Positions 22,112 through 32,200 of a stretch of DNA of 64,000 bases are shown piece after piece. The DNA comes from Verrucomicrobiales bacterium (GTDB taxonomy: Bacteria; Verrucomicrobiota; Verrucomicrobiia; Limisphaerales; J093). The translations under genes and the position numbers were made by a program. The notes under the pieces are model-generated. The model saw nothing but the letters and a program-made list of their open reading frames with translations, was not told the DNA's origin and searched no databases. Positions within the stretch are counted from its first letter, which is position 1. Each line of letters opens with the position of its first letter. The stretch lies in NCBI GenBank assembly GCA_015075445.1, contig JABTUJ010000025.1, positions 62,001-126,000 of the forward strand, written 5' to 3'.

Positions 22112-24649
22112 CTACGGGTGGACCTGGCGCAGCCCCGTCGGGGGCTGAGGACGCTGGGGCGGCAGCTCCAACCAGAAGATGTTCAGCAGGGGTTCGCTCG
22201 GGGTCTGTGCTCCGCGGTTGGACAGGAAGTAGATCGAACTGAGCTCCCCCCGGCTGGCGAGCGTGGGCTTGACATCGAGCGAGCCATTACGGGTGAGCTG
22301 TGCCAGCTCGCTGCCATCCTCATTCATGATCCAGAGGTCGTGATTCAGACGGCCGAGGTCGTCTGTGCCCCGGTTCGACGCAAACACGATCCGCGCGTTC
22401 GCGCGGCCGGCAATCCAGATCGGGTCGCGATCGGTGCCGGGTCCGTGTGTCAGCGCCGTGCGCCGATTTCCGTCTACCCCCATCACCCAGATCCTGCCCT
22501 CCGGCGAGACGAACGCCAGCCTGGTTCCGTCAGAGTTCCAAGCCGGGCTGTGTCCTGAACCCAGCCCGACGCTCGGCGTCCGCCCCCGCTGGAGGCGGAT
22601 CGAGGGTTCCCCCGGGCTCTCTCCGGCCAACGGATACGACGCGTAGGCAATGAGATCTTCGGTTCCTTGTTGGCCTGCCAGCCGTGGCGCAATCGCCGGC
22701 TGCGCGTAGATGAAGTCCGACGCGACGTCCGTCACCGGCACCCCAGCTTCGCGCCCGGAGAACGCGATGCGCGAGATGCACGAGCCATTGTCGGTGACCG
22801 AAGCGAAATAGGCGGATGCACCGTCCTCTGTCACGCACGGGTCGAAGTCGAAGTCGTTCCCACTCGTCAACGCCGTTTCGACTTGGGACCGGAGCTCAAT
22901 GAGCACAAGCCGAGTGCCGCGCGGGCGGGAGTCGCCACGACCGGCACCCGCCAGCGCACTCTCCGGTCGGAGCACTGGTTGCACGGAGACGACGCGAGCG
23001 GGGTCGTTCGGCAGAGCGCAAAGACCCGAGAGCACCAATCGTTCCATGCCCGCGGCGTAGGCGGTCACCGGACGCGGTCGAGGCTCACCGCCTAATTCCT
23101 GCTCTTGAGAAAGCACATTGGTGCGGACCAGGCGAAGCCCATCCTCCGAGAGCTCCAGAAAGGGGAGGGGCACCTCCCAGAAGCGCGTGGACTGCGGGGA
23201 ACCAGCCTCCCGCGTGTCGCCGATAGCCAAACCTCCTCGGGAAGCTCGGCTGCCAGGGGACGCGGTTCCCTCCAACGGTTGTTCGCCCGTGATTCCGTCC
23301 CCACCCTCCAGATCGGTCGCCGCGCGGCGCTCTCCAGGCTGCAGACTATCGCCATCGCCGGCCCATGCTACCCTCCCGCCGAGGGTTTCCTCCTTGGTCA
23401 TCGGCCCGTGCCAGGGAAACCGCACCTGCTGAACCACCGTCTCGAGTCGCCAGCGCACGGACTCGATCCACCGCCACTGCTGGTTCAGACCGAGCCCCAC
23501 CAGGCCCAGTAACAGGATCACGGCGGTGGTGAGCGTGGACACCGCCGGATGACGCTTCACCCACTTCCATGCCTTTTCCGCGCTCGATGCCGGCCGCGCC
23601 CGGATCGGCTCCCCTCGGAGCCACCGTTCCAGATCTTCGGCCAGCTCCGCGGCCGAGCGATACCGCTCCCGCGCCTCCTTGCGCAGGCACTTGAGGCAAA
23701 TGGTCTCCAGATCGCCCTCAACGTGGCGGCAGAGCCGTCGGGGCCGCTCGACCTCCACCTCCTGCACCTGCCGCAGGATCGCCCCGACGCTGTCTCCCAC
23801 GAAGGGGGCGCGCCCGGTCAACAGCTCGTACAACACCGCGCCCAGGCCGTACACGTCGGCGGCCACCGTGACCTCGCTCGAAGATCCCGCCGCTTGTTCC
23901 GGGGCCATGTAGCCCGGCGTGCCGAGGGCGGCCACAGTCCGGGTCGCGGCGCCGGCCGCCAGCCCCATGACTTTCGCCAGGCCGAAGTCCGTGACGTGGG
24001 GCTCTCCCTGTTCGTCCAGCAGGATGTTGCTCGGCTTGAGGTCCCGATGCAGCACCCCCCGCAGGTGCGCGTGATGCACCGCGCGCGCGACCGTCACCAC
24101 CAACCCCGCTGCCCGCCGGCGCCGTTCCCGCGCCCGGCCGTGATCCTCCCCCGCCGCGGCCGAAGCCCGCCACTCTCCGCGGCCGATGGCTTCGGCCAGG
24201 CTGCCGCCCCGCAGCAGCTTCAGACTGAAGTAAGGTTGCCCCTGGTGCGCGCCGATCTCGTAGATCGGCACAATGTGCGGGTGGTCCAACGCCGCCGCTG
24301 CCTGTGCCTCCTGCCGAAACCGCGCCACCTCCGCCGCACTGGCCAGATAGCCGGAGCGGATCATCTTCACCGCGACCTCGCGGTTCAGCGGGAGCTGCCG
24401 CGCGCGGAACACGACGCCCATCCCGCCGCAGGCCAGGACTTCCAGCAGTTCGTAATCGCCAAGCAACCCCGCTTTGGCGCTCGGCACCGGCACGTCATCG
24501 AGCGAGAGGTAATGGGCATCCAGACCGTTGGCTTCGGAGGCGAGCGCGGCGTTCAAGGCACACCGGGGACACACCGGTCCGGGGTGGCCCGCGGGCCGCT
24601 CGCATCCGCACTCCGGACAGCGGCTGGGAGAGAGGCCATCAAGGTTCAT
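22112..24649 (-). CDS. Ser/Thr protein kinase with TolB-like propeller
   Basis: 845 residues from ATG 24649 (MNLDGLSPSRCPECGC). Order of parts: a small zinc ribbon (CPEC...CPRC, residues 11-30); a kinase domain (about 65-340) with LACGGMGVVFRA, Lys in VAVKMI, LHRDLKPSNILL, DFGLAK and GTPGYMAPEQAA; a transmembrane helix near 370-390 (LTTAVILLLGLVGLGL); and an extracytoplasmic TolB/WD-like propeller with repeats such as SPAWNSDGTRLAFVSPEGR and LWIMNEDGSELAQLTRNGS. The kinase would sit in the cytoplasm and sense through the propeller outside. It follows the ECF sigma gene at 24704 by 54 bases, so the sigma factor or a regulator is a likely substrate. Confidence 0.88.
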   Translation of the reverse strand: MNLDGLSPSRCPECGCERPAGHPGPVCPRCALNAALASEANGLDAHYLSLDDVPVPSAKAGLLGDYELLEVLACGGMGVVFRARQLPLNREVAVKMIRSGYLASAAEVARFRQEAQAAAALDHPHIVPIYEIGAHQGQPYFSLKLLRGGSLAEAIGRGEWRASAAAGEDHGRARERRRRAAGLVVTVARAVHHAHLRGVLHRDLKPSNILLDEQGEPHVTDFGLAKVMGLAAGAATRTVAALGTPGYMAPEQAAGSSSEVTVAADVYGLGAVLYELLTGRAPFVGDSVGAILRQVQEVEVERPRRLCRHVEGDLETICLKCLRKEARERYRSAAELAEDLERWLRGEPIRARPASSAEKAWKWVKRHPAVSTLTTAVILLLGLVGLGLNQQWRWIESVRWRLETVVQQVRFPWHGPMTKEETLGGRVAWAGDGDSLQPGERRAATDLEGGDGITGEQPLEGTASPGSRASRGGLAIGDTREAGSPQSTRFWEVPLPFLELSEDGLRLVRTNVLSQEQELGGEPRPRPVTAYAAGMERLVLSGLCALPNDPARVVSVQPVLRPESALAGAGRGDSRPRGTRLVLIELRSQVETALTSGNDFDFDPCVTEDGASAYFASVTDNGSCISRIAFSGREAGVPVTDVASDFIYAQPAIAPRLAGQQGTEDLIAYASYPLAGESPGEPSIRLQRGRTPSVGLGSGHSPAWNSDGTRLAFVSPEGRIWVMGVDGNRRTALTHGPGTDRDPIWIAGRANARIVFASNRGTDDLGRLNHDLWIMNEDGSELAQLTRNGSLDVKPTLASRGELSSIYFLSNRGAQTPSEPLLNIFWLELPPQRPQPPTGLRQVHP

Positions 24650-24703
24650 GTTGGGGAGTAAAGGTAAAACCGTCGGCAGGTCACCGACGCCGTTGACCAC
24701 CGG

Positions 24704-25444
24704 CTACCCAGCAAACAGCGTAATCAGATACCGCACCTCGTCTTTCCAGTCCGCGTCGCTCCCAACGGTCTGCAGGACTTCCTCCCGGATGAGCCCCTTG
24801 AGCCGGGCACGCAAGCGGTAGGCCGCCGTCTTGACTGCCCCCTCCGTCATCCCCAGTCGCTGAGCGATCTGGCAATACGAGAGCGAAGTCGCGTCGGCGA
24901 ACAACGTGGGCTCGAGAGCCTCGAGCAGGGGGCCGTGGCCGGTGGGGGTGCATTCCCGGACAAGCACCCGCATCGCTCGGTCCAGCACCGTGCGAGCCCA
25001 GGCAAGCTCGAACGCCCGATCGGCCGTGGGGGTCCGGGCCACCGGCGTATGCAGTGGCTCATGGTTCCCGCCCGTCTCGTCTAGCGAAACGAGTCCTTGA
25101 GCCCGGCCCCGCTTCTGGGCGCGCGCCCGGTCATACTGGTCGCAAAGGTAGTTCCGGAACGAATTGAGGAGGAAGGTCCGAAACCGTCCTTTGACGGGAG
25201 CCACCGTTGCCAGAAAGTCGCGCCGGACCAGATGCGCGCAGAAGCCTTGCACCAAGTCCTCCGCGTCCGCGTGGCCGTAGCCCCTGGCAGCCAGGTAGGT
25301 CAGGAGCGGCTGCCGGTACTGGGTAAACAGTTCGTTGAGCGCGAGGCTGGACTGGTCTCGCGCGCGACCAACCAGGCTCCACCGCGTCGCCGCAAATAAC
25401 GGGTGTGGGCGGATCGCGCCCGGGGGCTCAGGCTCGCGCATCAC
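24704..25444 (-). CDS. ECF-type RNA polymerase sigma factor
   Basis: 246 residues from ATG 25444. Region 2 is recognisable: LNELFTQYRQPLLTYLAARG, AEDLVQGFCAHLVRRDFLA, and the -10-binding part GRFRTFLLNSFRNYLCDQYD. Region 4 is SYCQIAQRLGMTEGAVKTAA then YRLRARLKGLI, a helix-turn-helix for the -35 element. A linker of about 60 residues with Thr-Pro sites (TPVARTPTADRA) joins them. This long ECF type is common in Planctomycetes and Verrucomicrobiota next to Ser/Thr kinase genes, as here, and no anti-sigma gene is adjacent. Control by phosphorylation is the obvious hypothesis, with precedent in the ECF43-kinase pair of Vibrio. Confidence 0.9.
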   Translation of the reverse strand: MMREPEPPGAIRPHPLFAATRWSLVGRARDQSSLALNELFTQYRQPLLTYLAARGYGHADAEDLVQGFCAHLVRRDFLATVAPVKGRFRTFLLNSFRNYLCDQYDRARAQKRGRAQGLVSLDETGGNHEPLHTPVARTPTADRAFELAWARTVLDRAMRVLVRECTPTGHGPLLEALEPTLFADATSLSYCQIAQRLGMTEGAVKTAAYRLRARLKGLIREEVLQTVGSDADWKDEVRYLITLFAG

Positions 25445-25866
25445 CGCTCAGGCTAGGACCGCCGTCCCGGCGAGGAAAGCCTGAATCCAGCCTGAATCCG
25501 ACCTGCACCCGGCCGGGGTGGGACGATCGAGTGACGCCAGCGAGGGTTACCCCAGGACGGTCAGGTGTTGATCCTCGCGCCAGGATCCGAAGGCAACCTG
25601 CGGATCGGCGATGCAGTTGTCTTCCTGCTGGGCCAGGGACCGAGCACGGTTGGGGTTGTGGAGCGCGAGGTTGGGCGGGCGGCGTCCTTCGCGCTGCGCG
25701 CGTGACATCCGGCAACGCGTTGAACTGCGTCACCGCCAACGGATGAGGAGAATCCAGAGCGAGAGGAGACTAACCCGCGACCGCGGCTGGAATCCCACAC
25801 CCGATGGGCGCGCGGTGGTGTCGGCCTGTCATCGGGCGTGGTTCGATTGCCCCAGCGGAACCCGAA
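25445..25866. other. Intergenic, no gene seen
   Basis: No protein-like frame on either strand. It should hold the promoter of the sigma-kinase operon on the minus strand. No clear repeat or RNA fold was recognised. Confidence 0.45.
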
Positions 25867-26667
25867 TCAGGCCGCGAGCCCCTCGGCCCAGTCATTCTGG
25901 CCGCAGGCGCAGTACGAAGCGGATGGCTCCTGCAAACGTGGCGGTGCTGTGGTCCGGGTGGTCTCGGCGCGGCCGAGGATCGCGCCGACAGCGTCACGGA
26001 TGAACAGTCCCATCTGCGGCCAGGTAATCCGGTGCATCTCAATGGCGTTGATGCCATCGGGAAGCGGAACCTGGTGCGACCGGGCGACAAACTCGCCGCC
26101 GTCAATCACGTCGGTGACCTTGTGAATGGTCAGGACCAGATGCGTCCGGCCATCCCGCACCATCGCGGCGATCGGGTCGGGGCCCGGGTAGCTCGGCCAG
26201 GCATCCCCGCCGCGATGGAAGTTGTAGAAGTCCAGCGACGGGTAGTTGATCAGGGCGGTCGGAATCTTCTGGCCGAACGTCGCCATTAGACAAAGGGACG
26301 GCCGCCAGTCGTCCATGAACAACTCGAAGAACTCGGACGTCTTCACGCGACCGGCGAAGACCGGCAATCCCTGCTCGGCGGCGAACCGGGGGACGAGTAA
26401 CTTGTCGTCGCGGGTATGCGGATAGTGCCAGAGGCGGACGCTGGGGTGCGTAAACGGTTGGGTGGGATCATCGGTGGCGACCCCGACCACCGTCACGCGC
26501 CGGGCCCGCGGGCCCAAGAGAAGTTCCTGGAGCACATGGTAGCCGCCCATGAAGCTGCCGCAGACGGCGACGCGCGTCTTGGGCGGTGGGGCGATGGCAT
26601 GGTAGATGGGGGACGTTTCGCGGAAAACCCAGGATTCCCGCGCCGGGAAGGTCAGCACCGTTTTCAT
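25867..26667 (-). CDS. Formyltransferase-family protein (Fmt-like)
   Basis: 266 residues from ATG 26667 (MKTVLTFPARESWVF), with GGAGG six bases upstream. The fold matches the N-terminal formyl transferase domain: TRVAVCGSFMGGYHVLQELL, VTVVGVATDDPTQPF and FGQKIPTALINYPSLDFYNF. The active-site pieces are Asn/His in YNFHRGGDAWPSYPG and Asp in VTDVIDGGEFV, equivalent to the N...H...D triad of methionyl-tRNA and GART formyltransferases. A Cys-rich end (SYCACGQND) replaces the usual C-terminal tRNA domain, so it is not the housekeeping Fmt. It more likely transfers formyl to a sugar nucleotide or another small amine. Single gene. Confidence 0.8.
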   Translation of the reverse strand: MKTVLTFPARESWVFRETSPIYHAIAPPPKTRVAVCGSFMGGYHVLQELLLGPRARRVTVVGVATDDPTQPFTHPSVRLWHYPHTRDDKLLVPRFAAEQGLPVFAGRVKTSEFFELFMDDWRPSLCLMATFGQKIPTALINYPSLDFYNFHRGGDAWPSYPGPDPIAAMVRDGRTHLVLTIHKVTDVIDGGEFVARSHQVPLPDGINAIEMHRITWPQMGLFIRDAVGAILGRAETTRTTAPPRLQEPSASYCACGQNDWAEGLAA

Positions 26668-27487
26668 GTTTCCTCCAACCGCACCGAGGCACGGAGAGCC
26701 CAACCCAGAGGCCCCACGAGCAACCGGAACGGTCGGGCCGTCGTGCCGCGGGTAGATGTCGGCCCGGTTCGGTCCAAGATCAAGTTCTTTTTCGCGCTAG
26801 ATTCGATTCTCTAACGCCTCGACGTCCGGCTGTGGCGGGTCAGTCGGAGGGCGTTCTCGGTTGCCGGGGATTTGGCGAAGGCTGGAGTCACGTGCCATGT
26901 AACAACGAAGCCCGTGCGGTTGTTATCGGGTAAAATCCCCGGTCTGCGGGAGGCCGGGTGCGCGGATATGGGGCCGCGAACCCCATGGGTGTTACCCGAT
27001 AACATACTTGCCTGTTGACTGAACGACGCAGATTACGTCCCAACATGTTTGTGCTTAACAACATGACACGCAACGCCGCTTCCGGAGCGCCGAGTCATCC
27101 CAGCAGCGGTCTGCAGACTGGTTTGTAGCCAAATGTCGGCAAAGCCCTGACCCGTCCATCCGCGACGTCGTCCCCCTCGAACAGGAGGCACATGATTTGT
27201 CGAAGGCGCTTCGCGAAACCTCGGAAGACACCGCGTCCACTTTTGGCCCTGCATGTCCGGAGCCGGGCGAGTTCGAGTGGCCCGAGCCTGCCGTGAACCC
27301 GAGCCTCCGTCCGAGAGAAGTGCCAATCAGTGCCAGGGTATCCGCTAATCCACCTCAGGCCGTCTCCGGCAATCGTCGGCAGCCAGGGGATCGCCCTCAT
27401 TCACGTGGTCGGGGATGCGCGTGGTGCCGCTCACGGCACGCGAAGCTACGGCTCAGCCACGCCTGGCTCAAGCCCGACCGGGAGCGC
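26668..27487. other. Intergenic with a short inverted-repeat element
   Basis: No credible gene. It contains the 84-base inverted-repeat element described separately. The rest has short unconvincing frames only. Confidence 0.5.
26921..27004. repeat. MITE-like element with TGTTATCGGGTAA termini
   Basis: The left end reads TGTTATCGGGTAAAATCCCC and the right end GGGTGTTACCCGATAACA, an inverted pair matching over 13 bases and again at CCC. The 46 bases between are GC-rich and non-coding. A third copy of the right-hand motif occurs alone at 44959-44977. Size and structure fit a miniature element or the recombination site of one; no matching transposase gene is in the window. Confidence 0.6.
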
Positions 27488-29293
27488 TCACGGAGCCCAG
27501 GCGCGATAGAAGCGCGCCAGGAGCTTCGCGGTCGCGCCGTCGGCCAACTCAACCGTTCCGGTCAGGTTCGTGCGGACGGCAATCTTCGTCCATCGCGTCA
27601 GGCTGGTGGAGGCTTCGAACACATAGCGGAGGTTCGCCTGACCGGTCAACGTCAACTGGACTTCACCGTCGGCTGCCAACGCCACGGTCAGGTGCGGTGC
27701 CGTGGTCACTCCCGGCTGTTGTTCCGTGACGGTCAGGAACTGGTTGGCCGGCAGGTTGCGCAACTCCTGCACGATGCCGGAGGGCCATTCGATCCGGATC
27801 GTCTCAACGGTCGTGGCATCGCCGAGGCCAAAATGGGCGCGCAGGTCGTTCTGGCTGCAATAGCCGCTGCCCCCGGAAACCTCGCGCAATTGCCAGAAGG
27901 TAGTGCCCTGGATCGTCGCCAGGGCCCTGACCTTGGCGCCGATAGCCGAGCGGTTGGAGGCTGTGCCCACGAGGCGCACGACCAGCCAGTGGTTCGTGCC
28001 ACCGTCATTCTGGTAGAGGAACCCCGGCTCGGGCGGCAGCGGCGATGACGACCACAGCCCGTTGGCCACGAACAGGTCGAGGTCTCCGTCGTTGTCGTAA
28101 TCCGCCCAGCCACAACCCCAGGACCGGCCACTGTCGTTGACGACGGTGCCTTCCGTCACGCGGGTGAAGGTCCCGTCGCCTTCGTTGTGGAACAGGAAGT
28201 TGTTCTCGCCCTGGCTGGCATCGCGCTCGCACGAATTGGCGATGAAGAGGTCCAGATGGCCGTCGTTATCATAGTCGCCCCAGGCCGGATTCTGGGAGGC
28301 GCCCCGGAGGGTGGCGAGCGGGCCTCCGGTCACACGGGTGAAACCGTTGGGGCCGTCATTCCGGTAGAGCCGGTTGCCGCTGCTCCGAAAGCCCGTGACC
28401 ACCAGGTCCAGGTCGCCGTCGTTGTCGTAGTCGGCGAAGGCCACCCCATTGTCATCGCCGCCATCCGTCACCGGCGCGCCCGTCGTGATCCGCGTGAACA
28501 CGCCGTTGCCGTCATTCTGGAACTGTTGCTCATTCTGGTCATGCCCGCCGGCGACGAACAGATCGAGGTCGCCATCGCCGTCGTAATCCGCCCAGGCGCA
28601 CCCGTGAGACATGCCTGCGCTGGTCGTGAGCGGACGCGTGGTGGTCCGCGTCATAGTGCCGTCGCCGTGGTTGCGGTAGAGGAAGTTGTTTTGGTCTTGT
28701 GAATTCGCGACGAACAGGTCCAGGAAGCCATCGTTGTCGTAATCGGCCCAGGCCGCCCCAACCCCGGCGCCGGAGTCCGTGACCCACGCGCCCTGGATGA
28801 GCTTCGTGAAATTCCCGTCACCGTCGTTGCGGTAGCAGAAATCCCGGGGCGGATCATAGTTGGTGACAAACAGGTCGAGGTCCCCGTCGTTGTCGTAGTC
28901 GCCCCACACCGAACCGTCCGAGTCGGCGAGTTCGGTGACGATCTTGCCCGTGCGGACTCGGGTGAAGGAGCCGTTCCCGTTGTTGTGGTAGAGGCGGTTG
29001 GTGCTGGCAATGGCGTTGGCCACGAACAGGTCGAGGAAGCCATCATTGTCGTAGTCGCCCCAAGCACATCCGACTGAGGTCCCCGTGTCCTTCGCGATGT
29101 CGCCCTCGGTGATGCGGGTGAAGGAGACCTGGGCGCTGGCGGGCCAGACCATGGCCGCCAGTGCTGACAATCGCAGCAGGCTCCGTGTGAAACCCCATGC
29201 CGACGAAGTGATCCACCGGGCTGCCGGACTGGGTCTGAGGCCGTCGGGCGCCGGCCTGGAAGCACGGTGTGAGCGAGGATTCGGTGTTTTCAT
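27488..29293 (-). CDS. Secreted FG-GAP/VCBS repeat protein with ASPIC domain
   Basis: 601 residues from ATG 29293, which overlaps the kinase stop by four bases (ATGA). An Arg-rich head precedes a hydrophobic stretch and cleavage-like site (LSALAAMVWPASAQ), so it is exported. Seven FG-GAP/VCBS calcium-binding repeats follow, each with the WGDYDNDGFLDLFVAN pattern and an 'FTRVT' strand, forming an integrin-alpha-like propeller. The ASPIC/UnbV domain comes next (NHWLVVRLVG, SAIGAKVRALATIQG, IRIEWPSGIVQELRNL). The tail YVFEASTSLTRW...RFYRAWAP resembles the C-terminal domain of the SGNH proteins in the sister cassettes. It probably acts in surface binding, regulated with the ECF-kinase pair upstream. 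Confidence 0.9.
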   Translation of the reverse strand: MKTPNPRSHRASRPAPDGLRPSPAARWITSSAWGFTRSLLRLSALAAMVWPASAQVSFTRITEGDIAKDTGTSVGCAWGDYDNDGFLDLFVANAIASTNRLYHNNGNGSFTRVRTGKIVTELADSDGSVWGDYDNDGDLDLFVTNYDPPRDFCYRNDGDGNFTKLIQGAWVTDSGAGVGAAWADYDNDGFLDLFVANSQDQNNFLYRNHGDGTMTRTTTRPLTTSAGMSHGCAWADYDGDGDLDLFVAGGHDQNEQQFQNDGNGVFTRITTGAPVTDGGDDNGVAFADYDNDGDLDLVVTGFRSSGNRLYRNDGPNGFTRVTGGPLATLRGASQNPAWGDYDNDGHLDLFIANSCERDASQGENNFLFHNEGDGTFTRVTEGTVVNDSGRSWGCGWADYDNDGDLDLFVANGLWSSSPLPPEPGFLYQNDGGTNHWLVVRLVGTASNRSAIGAKVRALATIQGTTFWQLREVSGGSGYCSQNDLRAHFGLGDATTVETIRIEWPSGIVQELRNLPANQFLTVTEQQPGVTTAPHLTVALAADGEVQLTLTGQANLRYVFEASTSLTRWTKIAVRTNLTGTVELADGATAKLLARFYRAWAP

Positions 29294-32200
29294 TGTTGTC
29301 TGCCCTCCCGGGTTTCCGCTGCAGCGATGTCCTCCCACGAAGGCGCGTGCCAGAGGTGGAGTTGCCGGTCCATGTTTCGGGTCACCAGCCAGTTTCCATC
29401 CGGCGAAGAACCCACGCTCGAGAAAACCTGACCTTGCCCAGGGAGCGAGATCAACTCCCGGCCGGTGGAGAGATCCCACAGCTTCACCGCCTCGTCCGCC
29501 GTGCCTCCGTTTGTGGCCAGGCGCCGCCCGTCCGGCGAAAAGGCCACGCCGTGCGCCCCATGCCTATGTCCCTTGAACGGTGGAAGGATCGGGGTACGGA
29601 GAGAGGTATCCCACACGGCTACCGTCGCGTCGTTGCCAACCGTGCCCGCCATCCGGGAATCACGCGTGAAGGCCACATCAACGACCGGGCTTCGATGTGC
29701 AGGCTGGGAGCCCAGCGAGGCTCCGGACTCGAGGTCCCACCAGTGGACCGAGCCCAGGGTGTCGCCCCAGACCAGCAGACGACCGTTCGGCGAGAGGGCC
29801 AAGGCGTTCGCGTCCGCAAACGGCCATTGTCCGACGGCTCGGCCGTCGGCGTCCCACTCGATGACAGTTGGGGAAATGTCCACTGAGAACAGCCGGTCGC
29901 TCTCGCCGAGAAAGCCAACGAGGTAGATTCGATGCTCACTGGCGGGAAGGCTCTGCACCAGGCGTTGCTGCACACCGGACCACACACGTACCATCCCGTC
30001 GGTGCAGCCCCCGGCGAGGCGGCGGCCATCGTAGGAATAGGCCAGGGTACAGACGTTGGTCCCCAGCTCGCGGATGGGCTGGCCGTGTCGGAGCTCGGGC
30101 AGCTTGTACAAGGTCACGATCCCGTCCGAGGCCGTGGCCAGGCTCCCGCTGTCCGGCGAGAACGCGTAGGTCGCTTCCTTGCCCTTCGGGAGGACCCGGG
30201 GCTGTTCCGCCTCCGGCCGAGGATCGGTGTTCCAGAAGGCCACGGCCCCGTCTTTGCTGCCGCTGATCAGGGTCTTTCCGTCGGGGGACAGGGCCAGGCC
30301 GTAGAGCTCATCGGTGCTGCCCCGCAACCGCGCGAGGCACCGCTGTTGCGCCACGTCCCAGACCCGGATCGTCTGGTCGGCGCTCGCCGAATATAACCGC
30401 TGGCCGTCGGCGGAGAAGATCAGTTCACTGATCCAGGCCGTGTGGCCGTCAAGGTGGCCAACGGACCCGCCGGACTGCGCGTCCCAGAGCCGGATCTGGC
30501 CGCTCGAGTAGCCACTGCCGGTGGCCATGAGCGGTGCGGTGGGAGACCAGGCGACGAAGCTGATCCCCTCCGAGTGAGCCGTGAACTGGAAGCGGACCGC
30601 GCCGGTCCGAGGTTCCACGACGCGCAGTCCGCCCTCCGCGTCCCCAACGGCCAGACATTCGCCATCGGGCGAGAAGTCCAGCGAACCGATCAATCCCCCC
30701 CTACTGGAGGCGGGGAGTTCCCACAGATTCGTGCGCTGTCGAAGATCCCAGACCGTGACTCCGCCGGGCAGGCTGGCGTCCCACGACTGGCCCAGGCTCG
30801 CCAGCAGGTCCTCCTTCGGGGAGAACCTGAGCGCGACGATGCGTTTGTCCGCGTGGGCCAGGCGATAAGCGTAGGCGAGATTCGTGCCCCCCGCCAGGTA
30901 GAGGCGGACTTCACCGTCCGGTCCCGCCGTGGCCAACACGTCCCCGAGGGGAGAGAACGTCACGGGATGGCCTGCCTGCGCCGGCAGGGTGGCGATCTTC
31001 TTCCGGGTGCGCAGATCCCACAAGTCGGCATACTCCGGAAACCGGCCAGCCACGGCCAGCAGCCGCCCATCGGGTGAGATCGCTACCGAGTCAACCGTGT
31101 TCGAGTCGCGACAGAGTTCGCCCAGCGCATCGTTCCGACACTGCTGCCACAGGTACCGCCATTCCCAGCCGCGCAAGTCGAGGCTGCCCGGTTCATCGAC
31201 CCGGGGCCGGTAGGCGTCCAACAAACGTCGGGCCCGGCCAAGATCGTCGGCCACCAGCGCCTGCTGGGCATTATTCACGTCGGCGGCGTAGGCTTGTCGG
31301 CGAGCCTCCAAGGCGTGGGCCTGGGCTTGCTGGCGTGCCGCCTCCGCCTCCTTTAGCGCGGACTGGGTCTGGTGGAGCTGCGCCTGTTCGCCGGCACGGG
31401 CTCGGTCAGTTTCCCACTGCGCTTTCCGGGCTTCCCACGCTAGCCACGTACTCACCGCCATCCCGGCCACGAGCGCCGTCCCCACGGCCACGCTGGCGAT
31501 CACCATGACCTTGTTCCGACGTGCGAACTTCTGGACCCGGTACAACGTACTCGGGGGCCGGGCCACGACGGGCTCGTGTTCCAGATGACGCTGAATGTCC
31601 GCCGCCACGCCGGTGGCCGTCTCGTACCGGCGCGTCCGGTCCTTCTCCAGACACCTCATCACGATCCAGTCCAGGTCCCCGCGTAGCAGATGGATCAACC
31701 TGGGCGGCTCGGCGTGCCGCCGCCGCGCGGTGTTGGTCAGCTCGCCCTCCATCAACGTGCTCAGCCGCGTCGAGGGCCGCACCGGCTCCTCCTCCCGGAT
31801 GATCCGCCGCATCTCGTTCAACCCCGCGGCCACCAAGGCCCGCGCGTCAAACGGCGTCTTGCCGGTCAACAACTCGTAGAGCAATACCCCCAGGGCGTAC
31901 ACATCACTGCGCGTGTCCACATCCAGGCCGCTCAGCTCCGCTTGCTCCGGGCTCATGTAGGCTGGCGTGCCGATGAACTGCTCGAAGGCGGTGTAGAGGG
32001 TTTTGTCCGTCAACCGTTGCTGGGCGGTGGCTTTGGCGATCCCGAAATCAATCACCTTGGGCACCGGCACCCCGTCATGCAGGGTGACTAGGATGTTCGA
32101 CGGCTTGATGTCCCGGTGGATGATCCCCTTCTGGTGCGCGTGCTGGATGGCGTGGCAGACCTGGATGAACAACGCGAGTCGCTCCTGAGTCGCGAGGTGG